64,000 bases of DNA, from NCBI RefSeq assembly GCF_022815725.1, contig NZ_JALGRF010000004.1, forward strand, positions 274,133 to 338,132, read 5' to 3'. Under the pieces are notes generated by a model, which did not search any database, had not been told where the DNA came from, and saw only the letters and a program-made list of their open reading frames with translations. The position numbers and the translations under genes are program-made. Shown here one piece after another: positions 8,677 to 16,822 of this stretch (positions are counted from its first letter, which is position 1; every line of letters starts with the position of its first letter). This DNA is from Streptomyces sp. APSN-46.1. GTDB taxonomy: Bacteria; Actinomycetota; Actinomycetes; Streptomycetales; Streptomycetaceae.

Positions 8677-9477
8677 TCAGCGTCCCAGCTGTGACAGAAC
8701 CTGTCGAGGTCTGTTCGTGATGATCGCTTCCACGCCCAGATCGGCGCAGAGCTGAACGTCTTCCGGCTCATTTACGGTCCATACGTGCACGGAGTGGCCC
8801 GTGACCTGGAGCTTGCGGATGTAGCCGGGGTGGTTGCGCACGATCCGTATCCCGGGTCCGGCGATCGTCACGCCGGCCGGCAGACGCCCGTCCCGCATCC
8901 GGGGCGTGATGAACTGCATCAGGTACACGGTCGGCACCGTCGGGGCGGCCGCCCGCACCCGGTGCAGGGAGCGCGCGGAGAAACTCATGACCCGGACCGG
9001 GTGCGGACCGTCGGCGGGCGGAGTGTCCAGTCCGAAGCGCTTGAGGAGGAAGAGGAGCCGCTCCTCCACCTGCCCGGCCCAGCGGGTGGGGTGCTTCGTC
9101 TCGATCGCGAGCGACACCGGGCGGCCGGCGTCGGAGACCAGCTCCAGCAGCCGCTCCAGGGTGAGCACGGAGGTGAGCGCGGGGTCCGCGTCCCAGTCGG
9201 GGGACTCCTCGCGGTCCTTCCAGGAGCCGAAGTCGAGCGCGGCGAGGTCGGCCAGCTCCAGGGCCGACACGGCGCCGCGGCCATTGGAGGTGCGGTTCAC
9301 CCGGCGGTCGTGGACCAGGACCAAGTGGCCGTCGGCCGTGAGCCGGACATCGCATTCGAGCCCGTCGGCGCCGTCCTCGATGGCCTTGCGATAGGCGGCG
9401 AGGGTGTGCTCGGGGGCGTCCTCCGAGGCGCCGCGGTGGGCGACGACCTGGATGCGGCTCGGCGTTGCGTGGGTCAC
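8677..9477 (-). CDS. glpQ-like: Glycerophosphodiester phosphodiesterase
   Basis: A 266-residue GDPD-family TIM-barrel enzyme that hydrolyses glycerophosphodiesters to glycerol 3-phosphate and an alcohol. The N-terminal active-site block is present: VAHRGASEDAPEHTLAAYRKA with the catalytic His-Arg, then ADGLECDVRLTADGHLVLVHDRRVNRTSNG with metal-binding Glu/Asp and the second His. No signal peptide is evident with the chosen GTG start, so the enzyme is probably cytoplasmic. An upstream in-frame start would add about 30 unconserved residues. The start is moderately certain because its ribosome binding site is weak. Confidence 0.88.
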   Translation of the reverse strand: MTHATPSRIQVVAHRGASEDAPEHTLAAYRKAIEDGADGLECDVRLTADGHLVLVHDRRVNRTSNGRGAVSALELADLAALDFGSWKDREESPDWDADPALTSVLTLERLLELVSDAGRPVSLAIETKHPTRWAGQVEERLLFLLKRFGLDTPPADGPHPVRVMSFSARSLHRVRAAAPTVPTVYLMQFITPRMRDGRLPAGVTIAGPGIRIVRNHPGYIRKLQVTGHSVHVWTVNEPEDVQLCADLGVEAIITNRPRQVLSQLGR

Positions 9478-9712
9478 TGGGTCATGGTGCCACCGAGGGG
9501 TGCCCCGCGTCGGGGGGAACCCTGGGGATGCGTCCGAAATGCCGGGGAGAAAGGATGGGGGGAGACGCACAGGTCCGGCTTACAGTGCTCTGACGGGTCA
9601 TGGGAAAGGCTTTACCCGGGAACTTGTGCGGCATGTCGAACGTTCAGTCGGACCGATACCGCCAGATAGTTGCAGAAGCTGTGTGTGTTGCGTGTGACGA
9701 GGAGAGAGCGCT

Positions 9713-11308
9713 GTGAGCACCGAGAACGAGGGCACCGCGGCCCCTACGCCCCCCGCGGCCCCGTCCGCACCCCCTGTGCCGGTGGCCGCTCCCCACGCCG
9801 ACCGGGCGCCTGCCCCGGAGGCGCCCGCCCCGGCGGCCGACCAGGCGCCCGCACCCGCGCCCACTGAGGCGCACGCGCCTGCCGCCGCCGAGCCTGTGAC
9901 CCAGCAGCTCCCGCCGACGCCCGCGCCCGGGACCGAGCCCACCCAGCAGCTCCCGCAGACCCCGGCTCCCGAGCCGGCCCCGACCCCGGCTCCGCAGCCC
10001 GCGCCGCCGGCGGCCCCGGCCTACGGTCAGGCTCCCGCTCCGCACCCTGCGGGCCCCGCCCCGGCCGCGCACGGCGCGGCGGGCTGGCCTCCGCCCCCGC
10101 CCCCGCCCGCGGTCCCGGCGTACGGTGGCGGCGGCCACGGCGTGTGGGGCGCGCACCTGGCCGCCGACGGCCAGCCCGCGCCCAAGCCGAAGAAGGGCCG
10201 GGGCGGCCTGATCGCGGCCGTGCTCGTGGCGGCCCTCCTCGCCGGCGGTATCGGCGGCGGTGTCGGCTACTGGGCCGCCGAGCGCAGCGACAAGGGCAGC
10301 GGCTCCACCACGATCACCGCCGGGAACACCCCCAAGGACCTCAAGCGGGAAGCCGGCTCCATCGCGGGCCTGGCCGCCGGCGCGCTTCCCAGCGTCGTCA
10401 CCATCGAGGCCTCGGCGGGCGACGGCGAGGGCGGCACCGGCACCGGGTTCGTCTACGACCAGCAGGGCCACATCCTCACCAACAACCACGTGGTGGCCTC
10501 CGCCGCGAACGGCGGCAAGCTGTCCGCGACCTTCTCCGACGGCAAGAAGTACGACGCCGAGGTGATCGGCCGCGCCCAGGGCTACGACGTGGCCGTGCTC
10601 AAGCTGAAGACCCCGCCGGCCGGCCTCAAGCCGCTGCCGCTCGGCGACTCCGACAAGGTCGCGGTCGGCGACCCGACCATCGCGATCGGCGCGCCGTTCG
10701 GCCTCTCCAACACGGTCACGACCGGCATCGTCAGCGCCAAGAACCGCCCGGTGGCCTCCGGTGACGGCTCCGGCAGCAAGAACTCGTACATGAGCGCGCT
10801 CCAGACGGACGCCTCGATCAACCCGGGCAACTCCGGTGGCCCGCTGCTCGACGGCCGCGGCGCGGTCATCGGCATCAACTCCGCGATCCAGTCCGCGGGC
10901 AACGGAGGATTCGGCGGCGGCCAGACCGGCTCCATCGGCCTCGGCTTCGCCATCCCGATCAACCAGGCGAAGAACGTCGCCGAGTCACTGATCAAGACGG
11001 GCAAGCCCGTCTACCCGGTGATCTCGGTCTCCGTGGACATCCAGTCCAAGGCGGAGGGCGCCAAGATCTCCGAGAACGGGGCCTCCGCCGCCGAGCTCGT
11101 CGACCCGAACGGCCCGGCCGGCAAGGCGGGTCTGAAGCCCGGCGACCTCATCATCCAGTTCGGCGGCAAGCAGATCGACAGCGGACCCAGCCTGATCAGC
11201 GAGATCTGGACGCACAAGCCGGGCGACGTCGTGAAGCTGACCTACGTGCGCGACGGCAAGACGACCACGGTCGACATCACGCTCGGCTCGCGCGTCGGCG
11301 ACAAGTAG
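9713..11308 (+). CDS. HtrA/DegP-like membrane-anchored serine protease with PDZ domain
   Basis: A 531-residue protein with a GTG start after GAGGAGAG. The first 160 residues are a Pro/Ala-rich, probably disordered cytoplasmic tail. One membrane segment (about residues 165-187) leads to an extracytoplasmic trypsin-like domain. The catalytic triad is His259 (TNNHVV), Asp292 (YDVAVLKL) and Ser374 (GNSGGPLL). A C-terminal PDZ domain (about 430-525) holds the GLKPGDLIIQFGG peptide-binding region. HtrA proteases degrade or refold misfolded envelope proteins and are often under CseR/CssR-type or ECF control, but no clear operator was identified. A terminator follows. Confidence 0.93.
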   Translation: MSTENEGTAAPTPPAAPSAPPVPVAAPHADRAPAPEAPAPAADQAPAPAPTEAHAPAAAEPVTQQLPPTPAPGTEPTQQLPQTPAPEPAPTPAPQPAPPAAPAYGQAPAPHPAGPAPAAHGAAGWPPPPPPPAVPAYGGGGHGVWGAHLAADGQPAPKPKKGRGGLIAAVLVAALLAGGIGGGVGYWAAERSDKGSGSTTITAGNTPKDLKREAGSIAGLAAGALPSVVTIEASAGDGEGGTGTGFVYDQQGHILTNNHVVASAANGGKLSATFSDGKKYDAEVIGRAQGYDVAVLKLKTPPAGLKPLPLGDSDKVAVGDPTIAIGAPFGLSNTVTTGIVSAKNRPVASGDGSGSKNSYMSALQTDASINPGNSGGPLLDGRGAVIGINSAIQSAGNGGFGGGQTGSIGLGFAIPINQAKNVAESLIKTGKPVYPVISVSVDIQSKAEGAKISENGASAAELVDPNGPAGKAGLKPGDLIIQFGGKQIDSGPSLISEIWTHKPGDVVKLTYVRDGKTTTVDITLGSRVGDK

Positions 11309-11344
11309 AAACCGGCGACGGGCCGGGATCGGTGGCTTGATGGT

Positions 11345-11380
11345 GAGGGGCCGTGGGCGGGATTCCGCCTACGGCCCCTC
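11345..11380 (+). terminator. Strong hairpin terminator after the HtrA-like gene
   Basis: A 16-bp stem with one mismatch (GAGGGGCCGTGGGCGG against CCGCCTACGGCCCCTC) has a GATT loop. It lies about 35 bp past the stop codon. Confidence 0.8.
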
Positions 11381-11396
11381 CCAACGTCCGCTTATG
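11380..11396 (-). promoter_or_regulatory. Candidate LysR operator, copy 1
   Basis: Read on the minus strand, this 17-mer is CATAAGCGGACGTTGGG. It matches 14 of 17 positions with a second copy in front of the cysteine dioxygenase-like gene. It ends 8 bp before the LysR start, so binding here could block its own translation or transcription. Assignment to this regulator is inference. Confidence 0.45.
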
Positions 11397-11404
11397 CTTC
11401 AGCT

Positions 11405-12310
11405 GTGTTCGATTCGCGGCATATACGGACGTTCCACGAGGTGGTCGTCTCCGGGTCCTACTCGGCGGCCGCCCGCGTCCTGGGGTACACCCAGCCCGCG
11501 ATCACCCAGCAGATGAAGGCGCTCGAACGCGCCGTCGGCACCCCGCTGTTCACCCGCGTGGGCCGCAAGATGCAACTCACCGAGGCGGGCGAGTCCCTGG
11601 CCCGGCACGCCGAGTCGATCCTCGGCAGCCTCTCCGCCGCCGAGGCCCAACTGAAGGCGTACGCACGACTGCGCACCGGACGGGTCCGGCTCTGCGGATT
11701 TCCCAGCGCCAACGTCACCCTCGTCCCCGAGGCGCTCAGCGGCCTCGCCAAGGACCACCCGGGCGTGCAGGTCGAGCTGCTGGAGGGGGAGCCGCCGGAG
11801 TCCCTGAGGCGGCTGGAACGCGGGGAGTGTGACATCACCCTGGCCTTCACCTACCCGGGGTTGCACGAGGAGATCCCGGACGAGGTCGCCGAGGTCAGGC
11901 TGCTGGAGGACCAGCTGACGGTACTGCTGCCGACCGGCCATCAGCTCGCCCGGCGCCGGGCCGTGCACCTGGCCGACCTCGCCGAGGAACGGTGGATAGC
12001 GGGCTGCCCGCGCTGCCGGGCGAACCTGCTGCACGAGTGCGCCGAGCTGGGCTTCGTTCCCGACATCCGGTTCGCCACCGACGACAATCTGGTGGTGCAG
12101 AGCCTGGTCGCACAGGGCCTCGGCGTGGCCATGATGCCCGCGCTGGTGCTGCCCTCGCTCTCCCTGAGCCGGGTCTGCGGGCGCCCGCTCCAGCCGGCCG
12201 CGCGCCGCCACATCGCCGCGTACGTCTACCGCGACCATCTGCGGATCCCGGCGACGGCCGTGGTGCTGAACGAACTGAAACGGGTGGCGTCGAACCGGAT
12301 CGGCTGCTGA
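11405..12310 (+). CDS. LysR-family transcriptional regulator
   Basis: A 301-residue regulator. The N-terminal winged helix-turn-helix is clear (about residues 6-65), with YSAAARVLGYTQPAITQQMK followed by LERAVGTPLFTR. A LysR substrate-binding domain fills about residues 90-295. It is read in the same direction as a cysteine dioxygenase-like gene and a YeiH-type exporter. In Escherichia coli the LysR gene yeiE is also adjacent to yeiH. The context therefore suggests a regulator of sulfur-compound metabolism or sulfite/sulfate export. The effector is unknown. The GTG start overlaps the region of a candidate operator. Confidence 0.9.
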   Translation: MFDSRHIRTFHEVVVSGSYSAAARVLGYTQPAITQQMKALERAVGTPLFTRVGRKMQLTEAGESLARHAESILGSLSAAEAQLKAYARLRTGRVRLCGFPSANVTLVPEALSGLAKDHPGVQVELLEGEPPESLRRLERGECDITLAFTYPGLHEEIPDEVAEVRLLEDQLTVLLPTGHQLARRRAVHLADLAEERWIAGCPRCRANLLHECAELGFVPDIRFATDDNLVVQSLVAQGLGVAMMPALVLPSLSLSRVCGRPLQPAARRHIAAYVYRDHLRIPATAVVLNELKRVASNRIGC

Positions 12311-12362
12311 GGGCTGCTGACGGCTACTGAGGGCGCGCGGCTGAGGGCGGCTGAGGGCTGGC
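12301..12362. repeat. Short degenerate GGCTGCTGAGG repeats
   Basis: Five or six imperfect copies of a GGCTGMTGAGGGC-like unit run from the LysR stop codon into the intergenic space. They lie just upstream of the second LysR motif copy. Confidence 0.55.
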
Positions 12363-12390
12363 GACCTCGGCGATCTCCCGAGACCCCATC

Positions 12391-12407
12391 CATAAGCGGT
12401 ACTTGGG
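12391..12407 (+). promoter_or_regulatory. Candidate LysR operator, copy 2
   Basis: CATAAGCGGTACTTGGG shares 14 of 17 positions with the copy in front of the LysR gene, in the opposite orientation. It lies 57 bp upstream of the chosen start of the cysteine dioxygenase-like gene, a normal activator or repressor position. Inference only. Confidence 0.45.
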
Positions 12408-12463
12408 ATTTCACGTCGGAACTGTCGTTGGACGTGATGGATGCTCTGCCCGACGCTGCCCTT

Positions 12464-13018
12464 ATGACGACCACCACCCAGGCCCGCACCACCGCGAGGA
12501 TGGCCGCCCTCGTCAGTGAGATCCGCACGGTCGTGGACCGGGGCCTCGCCCCCGACCTGACCGCCTACCTGGTCGGCGAGCGCGTGGCCCCGCACCTGGG
12601 CACGCCCGATCTGCTCACTCCGGAGCAGCGCGTGGGGCACACCGACCGGTACCGGCAGCACGTTCTGCACGCGGAGGCGGACGGCAGCTTCTCGGTGGTG
12701 GCGCTGGTGTGGCTGCCCGGTCAGGAGACCGCCATCCACGACCACGTCTCGTGGTGTGTGGCCGGGGTGCACGAGGGTCAGGAGAGCGAGCTCCGCTACC
12801 GGCTGGCCCCCGCCACGGGATCCGCCCTCGCCCGGCTGGTGGCGACCGAGGAGGTGGTCAACGGCCCTGGTGACGTCTGCGGCTTCGCCCCGCCCGGCGA
12901 TATCCACAAGGTGCGCAACTCCTGTCGTACGACGGCGATTTCCCTGCACGTCTACGGCGCCGACGTCTCCCGCCTCGGCAGCAGCGTCCGCCGCGTCTAC
13001 ACGCTCCCCGCCGACTGA
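12464..13018 (+). CDS. Cysteine dioxygenase-family cupin protein
   Basis: A 184-residue cupin. The iron-binding histidines are visible as HDH in ETAIHDHVSWCVAGV (about residues 86-100) and the third His in PPGDIHKVRN (about 149-158). Cysteine dioxygenases oxidise cysteine thiol to sulfinate; related cupins act on other thiols. Position supports a sulfur role: LysR upstream and a putative sulfate/sulfite exporter overlapping its stop by one base. The ATG of MTTTTQ was taken as the start by family habit; an in-frame ATG nine codons earlier is possible. Substrate specificity cannot be read from the sequence. Confidence 0.82.
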   Translation: MTTTTQARTTARMAALVSEIRTVVDRGLAPDLTAYLVGERVAPHLGTPDLLTPEQRVGHTDRYRQHVLHAEADGSFSVVALVWLPGQETAIHDHVSWCVAGVHEGQESELRYRLAPATGSALARLVATEEVVNGPGDVCGFAPPGDIHKVRNSCRTTAISLHVYGADVSRLGSSVRRVYTLPAD

Positions 13019-14070
13019 TGGCCCTGCTGAACCGCCCCACCCACCAGACGGTGCGGGCGAGCGGTGTTTCACGTGAAACACCCGCTTCTTGGCCGGGGTT
13101 GGCGCTGGCCGCGGCGGGCGCCCTGGTGGCGTTGAGTGTTCACTGGCTGGTCCCGGCAGTGCCGATGCTGACCGCGTCGGTCGTCCTGGGCATCGCGGTG
13201 GCTCACCTCCCGGGCATACGGACCTTCGTACGCGGGACGGCCCGGCCCGGGCTCTCCCTGGCGGGACGGCGGCTGATGCGGATCGGCATCGTCCTGCTGG
13301 GACTCGGCCTGGGCCTGGACCAGGTGCTCCGGCTGGGCTGGGCCACGGTGGCGATGGTCGTCGGCGTCGTGGCGGCCACCTTCTTCGGCACTCTGTGGCT
13401 GGGCCGCCGGCTCGGGCTGCCGGGAGACCAGCCGCTGTTGATCGCCACCGGGTATTCGATCTGCGGGGCCTCGGCGATCGGCGCGGTGAGCGAGGTGTCC
13501 GGCAGCGACGAGGAGGACGTGGCGTCCTCGGTGGCGCTGGTGACCCTGTGCGGAACCCTGGCCATCGCGGTGCTCCCGCTGCTCCAGGGACCGTTGGGGC
13601 TCTCCGACCCGGCCTTCGGGCGCTGGGTGGGTGCGAGCGTCCACGACGTCGGCCAGGTGGTGGCCACCGCCCAGACCGCGGGCCCGGGGGCGCTGGGGGA
13701 GGCGGTACTGGTCAAGCTGATGCGGGTGGCGCTGCTGGCCCCGCTGGTGGCGGCCGTGGCCTTCGCCGTACGGGCCCGGCGGCGCGGGGTGCGCACCGCT
13801 TCGGGTCGCAGGCCGGCGCCGGTGCCACTGTTCGTGGCCGGGTTCCTGGCGGCGGCCGCGCTGCGGGCCACCGGAGTGCTGCCCGATGCGGCCCTGGAGT
13901 GGGCGCACACGGCACAGGAGGCACTGCTGGCGGCGGCCCTGTTCGGTCTCGGCAGCGCCGTCCATCTACCGACGCTGGCCCGGACGGGAGGGCGGGCCGC
14001 GGTGCTGGGCCTCGGGGCGTGGGTGGTGGTGGCCGGGGTTTCGTACGCCGGGGTGCTGCTCACTGTATGA
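13018..14070 (+). CDS. YeiH/YadS-type putative sulfate exporter membrane protein
   Basis: A 350-residue polytopic protein of the UPF0324/YeiH family with about ten hydrophobic segments. Conserved loops include ATGYSICGASAIGAVS (about residues 142-157) and ASVHDVGQVVATAQTAG (about 205-221). The family is annotated as putative sulfate exporter, and members cluster with sulfonate or taurine degradation genes. Its ATG overlaps the stop of the cysteine dioxygenase-like gene (TGATG), so the two are translationally coupled. Together they suggest cysteine oxidation followed by export of the sulfur product. A perfect parS site lies within codons 17-21. Confidence 0.85.
   Translation: MALLNRPTHQTVRASGVSRETPASWPGLALAAAGALVALSVHWLVPAVPMLTASVVLGIAVAHLPGIRTFVRGTARPGLSLAGRRLMRIGIVLLGLGLGLDQVLRLGWATVAMVVGVVAATFFGTLWLGRRLGLPGDQPLLIATGYSICGASAIGAVSEVSGSDEEDVASSVALVTLCGTLAIAVLPLLQGPLGLSDPAFGRWVGASVHDVGQVVATAQTAGPGALGEAVLVKLMRVALLAPLVAAVAFAVRARRRGVRTASGRRPAPVPLFVAGFLAAAALRATGVLPDAALEWAHTAQEALLAAALFGLGSAVHLPTLARTGGRAAVLGLGAWVVVAGVSYAGVLLTV
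13066..13079. other. parS: parS chromosome-partition site (perfect)
   Basis: GTTTCACGTGAAAC is the ParB-binding palindrome of Streptomyces and most bacteria. Here it lies inside the coding region of the exporter gene, so it also encodes Val-Ser-Arg-Glu-Thr. Confidence 0.93.
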
Positions 14071-14242
14071 GGCACACAGGGAAGGGAGTTGGCCAATTCC
14101 TGGCCGGAACCGACCGAACGTTCTGACTGTGCACTGACATCTCGCCCCGCCCATGCGACCCTGCACCCGATCCGCACCGACAGCTCTTCACCCCCACCCT
14201 GCCCAGGACCGACCGGACCGGGCACGGCAGAAGGAGTCATGC

Positions 14243-15208
14243 GTGAATCGTCATCGCACGGCAGCATCGGTCCTCTTGGCGGCGGGCGCCCTGATCGCGG
14301 GCGCGCTGACGGCGGCCACCCCCTCGGCGGCGGCTCCCGCGGACGCGTCGGCCTCGTTCAAGCAGCAGCACACCCGCGGCTTCTGGACTGCCGAGCGCAT
14401 GCGCAACGCCACGCCGCTCGATGTGACGGCCGCCCCGGGCGCCGGCCGTACGGCGGTCACCGCCTCGGACCGGCCGACCGCCATCGCCCCGACGGCACCG
14501 GTCTCCCCCACCGCCTCCCCCACGGCCTTCCCGCAGGCGGGCGGCGCGTGGACGGGCGGCGGCGCGGTCGTGAAGACCTCCGGCCGGGTCTTCTTCACGA
14601 TGGGAGACCGGACCGCCTCCTGCTCCGGCGACTCCATCACCAGCGCCAACGGCAGCACGGTGATCACCGCCGGCCACTGCGTGAAGTACCAGGGCGCCTG
14701 GCACACCAACTGGGTCTTCGTCCCGGCGTACAACAACGGCAACGCGCCCTACGGCCAGTGGTCGGCCACCAAGACCTTCGCGACCGACCAGTGGGCGGCC
14801 AGCGAGGACATGAACATGGACGTCGGCCTGGCCGTCGTCGCCCCGCTGAACGGCCAGACGCTCAGCCAGGCCGTCGGCGCCCAGGGCGTCCTGTTCAACG
14901 GCGGCTACAACAAGAAGATGTACTCCTTCGGCTTCCCCGCGGCAGCACCCTACGACGGCACCAAGCTCGTCTACTGCAGCGGGAACACCGGCAAGGACTT
15001 CCTGCTGACCAAGGACCACAGCCTGGGCTGCAACATGACCGGCGGCTCCAGCGGCGGCCCCTGGTTCCAGGACTTCAACGAGGCCACCGGCCTGGGCACC
15101 CAGGTCTCGGTGAACAGCTTCGGCTACACCTTCCTGCCCAACCGGATGTACGGCCCGTACTTCGGCAACGAGGCGAAGGCGGCCTACGACAAGGCCCAGA
15201 ATTCCTGA
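14243..15208 (+). CDS. Secreted trypsin-like serine protease
   Basis: A 321-residue preproprotein starting at GTG after AAGGAG. A signal peptide covers about residues 1-31 (RHRTAASVLLAAGALIAGAL, then SAAA). A propeptide of about 70 residues with Pro/Thr-rich sequence follows. The protease domain (about 105-318) has the catalytic triad His145 (TAGHC), Asp193 (NMDVGLAV) and Ser270 (TGGSSGGPW). Two disulfides are likely, from Cys127/Cys146 and Cys245/Cys263. The enzyme is expected to act outside the cell on unknown protein substrates. It stands alone and is followed by tRNA-Ser. Confidence 0.9.
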   Translation: MNRHRTAASVLLAAGALIAGALTAATPSAAAPADASASFKQQHTRGFWTAERMRNATPLDVTAAPGAGRTAVTASDRPTAIAPTAPVSPTASPTAFPQAGGAWTGGGAVVKTSGRVFFTMGDRTASCSGDSITSANGSTVITAGHCVKYQGAWHTNWVFVPAYNNGNAPYGQWSATKTFATDQWAASEDMNMDVGLAVVAPLNGQTLSQAVGAQGVLFNGGYNKKMYSFGFPAAAPYDGTKLVYCSGNTGKDFLLTKDHSLGCNMTGGSSGGPWFQDFNEATGLGTQVSVNSFGYTFLPNRMYGPYFGNEAKAAYDKAQNS

Positions 15209-15337
15209 CCCGGCCGCTCCGCACCGCCTGTCGGCACGCGTACCGGCAGGCGGGCGCCGATCCTCACGCCGGTGGGCCCCACAGGGATCACCCAGCCGGT
15301 AGGCTGTAGCCGCTCCGCACCAGGTGAGGCGGCGCAG

Positions 15338-15424
15338 GGTGGGTTGCCCGAGCGGCCTAAGGGAACGGTCTTGAAAACCGTCGTGGCAGCGATGTCACCG
15401 TGGGTTCAAATCCCACACCCACCG
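15338..15424 (+). tRNA. tRNA-Ser(TGA)
   Basis: A type II tRNA with a long variable arm. The acceptor stem is GGTGGGT / ACCCACC, the anticodon stem ACGGT / ACCGT with loop CTTGAAA, and the T arm GTGGG-TTCAAAT-CCCAC. The anticodon TGA is at 15372-15374 and reads UCN serine codons. The CCA end is not fully encoded. Confidence 0.96.
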
Positions 15425-15451
15425 CAGCAGGTCAGAGTATGTGCAGGTCAG

Positions 15452-15481
15452 AAGGGGCGTCCCGCAACAGGGGCGCCCCTT
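15452..15481 (+). terminator. Hairpin terminator after tRNA-Ser(TGA)
   Basis: An 8-bp stem AAGGGGCG / CGCCCCTT encloses TCCCGCAACAGGGG and is followed by TT. It is almost the same as the hairpin after the next gene. Confidence 0.8.
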
Positions 15482-15643
15482 TGCCGTGGGCTGTCGCTGA
15501 GCGGGCGGTTCGGCTGTGCGGGTGGTCATGTCCATTGCAGAAACGATCAAGCCCTGTGGGAGCCCGTTCGTGCCTCCTCCGTGTGGAACGTTGGCGGCAC
15601 AAGCCCCGCCGGAAGGTGGCGGAGCTGATGAACGGAGAGAGCC

Positions 15644-15964
15644 ATGAGCGCTAACCTGCCCGGCGGCGTAGTCCAAATCCTCCCTGACGGTGCGGACTGT
15701 CCGCCCAAGACCCTGGGCCTGTACCGGCACTACAACCGTCAGGGCACGGGCTACGGGATCGGAGCCGGCTACAACGTCGACCTCAGTCAGCTGCCCATGC
15801 CCGACGGCGGCAGCATGTCCAAGAACGTCTCGTCCTGGGTGAACCTGACGGACAGCGACGCGAAGCTGATCGGCAAGGGCGTGCGCATTCTGAAGGCCGG
15901 CGCGAAGCTTGAGGAGCCGGCGGAGTACAACGACACGGTGCTGCGAGTGGAGTGGGACCTGTAG
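15644..15964 (+). CDS. Small protein resembling peptidase inhibitor I36 / beta-gamma crystallin fold
   Basis: A 106-residue protein with no signal peptide and a single Cys. The central part (about residues 25-70), LGLYRHYNRQGTGYGIG then NVDLSQLPMPDGGSMSKNVSSWVNLT, follows the pattern of Greek-key I36 inhibitors: aromatic-rich strand, acidic/Gly turn, then N-D/N-SSW-N. Typical I36 proteins are secreted with disulfides, so this is a cytoplasmic relative at best. It sits directly downstream of tRNA-Ser between two near-identical terminators, with a GGAGAG ribosome binding site. The function is unknown. Confidence 0.6.
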   Translation: MSANLPGGVVQILPDGADCPPKTLGLYRHYNRQGTGYGIGAGYNVDLSQLPMPDGGSMSKNVSSWVNLTDSDAKLIGKGVRILKAGAKLEEPAEYNDTVLRVEWDL

Positions 15965-15980
15965 GCCCACGCCTCATCGG

Positions 15981-16010
15981 AAGGGGTGTCCCGATCGAGG
16001 GGCACCCCTT
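15981..16010 (+). terminator. Hairpin terminator, near-copy of the tRNA-Ser terminator
   Basis: Stem AAGGGGTG / CACCCCTT around TCCCGATCGAGGGG. It differs from the tRNA-Ser terminator at a few positions only, and both are followed by a similar CGTGGG sequence. Confidence 0.8.
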
Positions 16011-16095
16011 CGTCGTGGGATGCGGCCATCGAGATGCGGCCTCCGTGGCGGGCCGCGATCCTGGAAGGGAGGGGAAAACAACGGAAGGAGCCGCG

Positions 16096-16290
16096 ATGTC
16101 TGTGGTGGACAAGCTCAAGCAGATGCTGAAGGGCCACGAGGCGCAGGCCGGACAGGGCATCGACAAGGCTGGAGACTTCGTCGACGAGAAGACCCAGGGC
16201 AAGTACAGCAGTCAGGTCGACACTGCCCAGGACAAGCTCAAGGAGCAGTTGGGATCCGACCGACCGCAGGAAGAGCCGCCCCAGTCGTGA
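16096..16290 (+). CDS. MT0933-like antitoxin-family small protein
   Basis: A 64-residue, highly charged, Cys-free protein (VVDKLKQMLKGHEAQAGQGIDKAGDFVDEKTQGKY...). It matches the small actinobacterial family annotated as antitoxin of the MT0933 type (DUF3071-like, CsbD-resembling helical proteins). It starts at ATG after GGAAGGAG. No toxin gene is beside it, so an active toxin-antitoxin role is doubtful. A helical stress protein is an equally good reading. The frame is real, judging by codon use and ribosome binding site. Confidence 0.7.
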   Translation: MSVVDKLKQMLKGHEAQAGQGIDKAGDFVDEKTQGKYSSQVDTAQDKLKEQLGSDRPQEEPPQS

Positions 16291-16432
16291 CTGGGCCTTA
16301 CGAGTGGTGTTTGTCGGAAGATCGGCGCGCGTGGTGGGGACGGTGCGGTTGCGGACGCATCATGACGAATGTATGCAGATCCGCCCGTCGGAACATCGTC
16401 TGTCGGCTTATTGAGAAGTGAGGCACCCCGCC

Positions 16433-16822
16433 ATGGCGCACCGCAGCATCACGTCGGTCTGGACCGCCGTTCTCGGCGCGCTCGTGGCGCTCCTCGCCGC
16501 CCTCGGACTCGCCGGGAAGCCGGCCCCGATCGCCGCCGCTGCTTCCGCTTCCCCGGCTCCCGCGGCCGCTGCCGTGCGCCGGCCGGTGGCGGTGGTGGCC
16601 CGGCGGACCTGGCGGGCGATGATGCGGGGCGGTTCGCTCCCGCCGACCATCAAGCAGCGCATCCGCGCCGAGGCGCACGGCAAGGCCCCGTCCGTCCGCC
16701 GCTCGACGACCGCCGCCGCCCTCGCCGGCGGAACCGCTCCCGCCCCCATGCCTGCCGGAGTACCTGTCGGTGCCGCCCCGGCCACCGGGACCAGCCGGGA
16801 TCAGATGCGGCTCGCCGCGTAG
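16433..16822 (+). CDS. Small Ala/Pro-rich protein, possibly DUF6344 type
   Basis: A 129-residue protein. One hydrophobic segment (about residues 7-27, SVWTAVLGALVALLAALGLAG) looks like a signal peptide or anchor. Then comes a low-complexity Ala/Pro stretch and the motif SLPPTIKQRIRAEAHG (about 69-84), which I associate with a small Streptomyces family (DUF6344). The ATG was chosen over an in-frame GTG five codons earlier. The function is unknown. Confidence 0.55.
   Translation: MAHRSITSVWTAVLGALVALLAALGLAGKPAPIAAAASASPAPAAAAVRRPVAVVARRTWRAMMRGGSLPPTIKQRIRAEAHGKAPSVRRSTTAAALAGGTAPAPMPAGVPVGAAPATGTSRDQMRLAA

Noticed and set aside
9600..9712. A sigma-E-type promoter GGAAC with CGTT downstream before the HtrA-like gene
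   Set aside because: Spacing and second box do not fit well enough to claim it.
15424..16290. An integrated element at tRNA-Ser(TGA)
   Set aside because: No integrase, no visible direct repeat of the tRNA 3' end, and only short genes; kept only as a duplicated-terminator finding.
16096..16290. A functional toxin-antitoxin system
   Set aside because: No toxin reading frame is adjacent on either strand.
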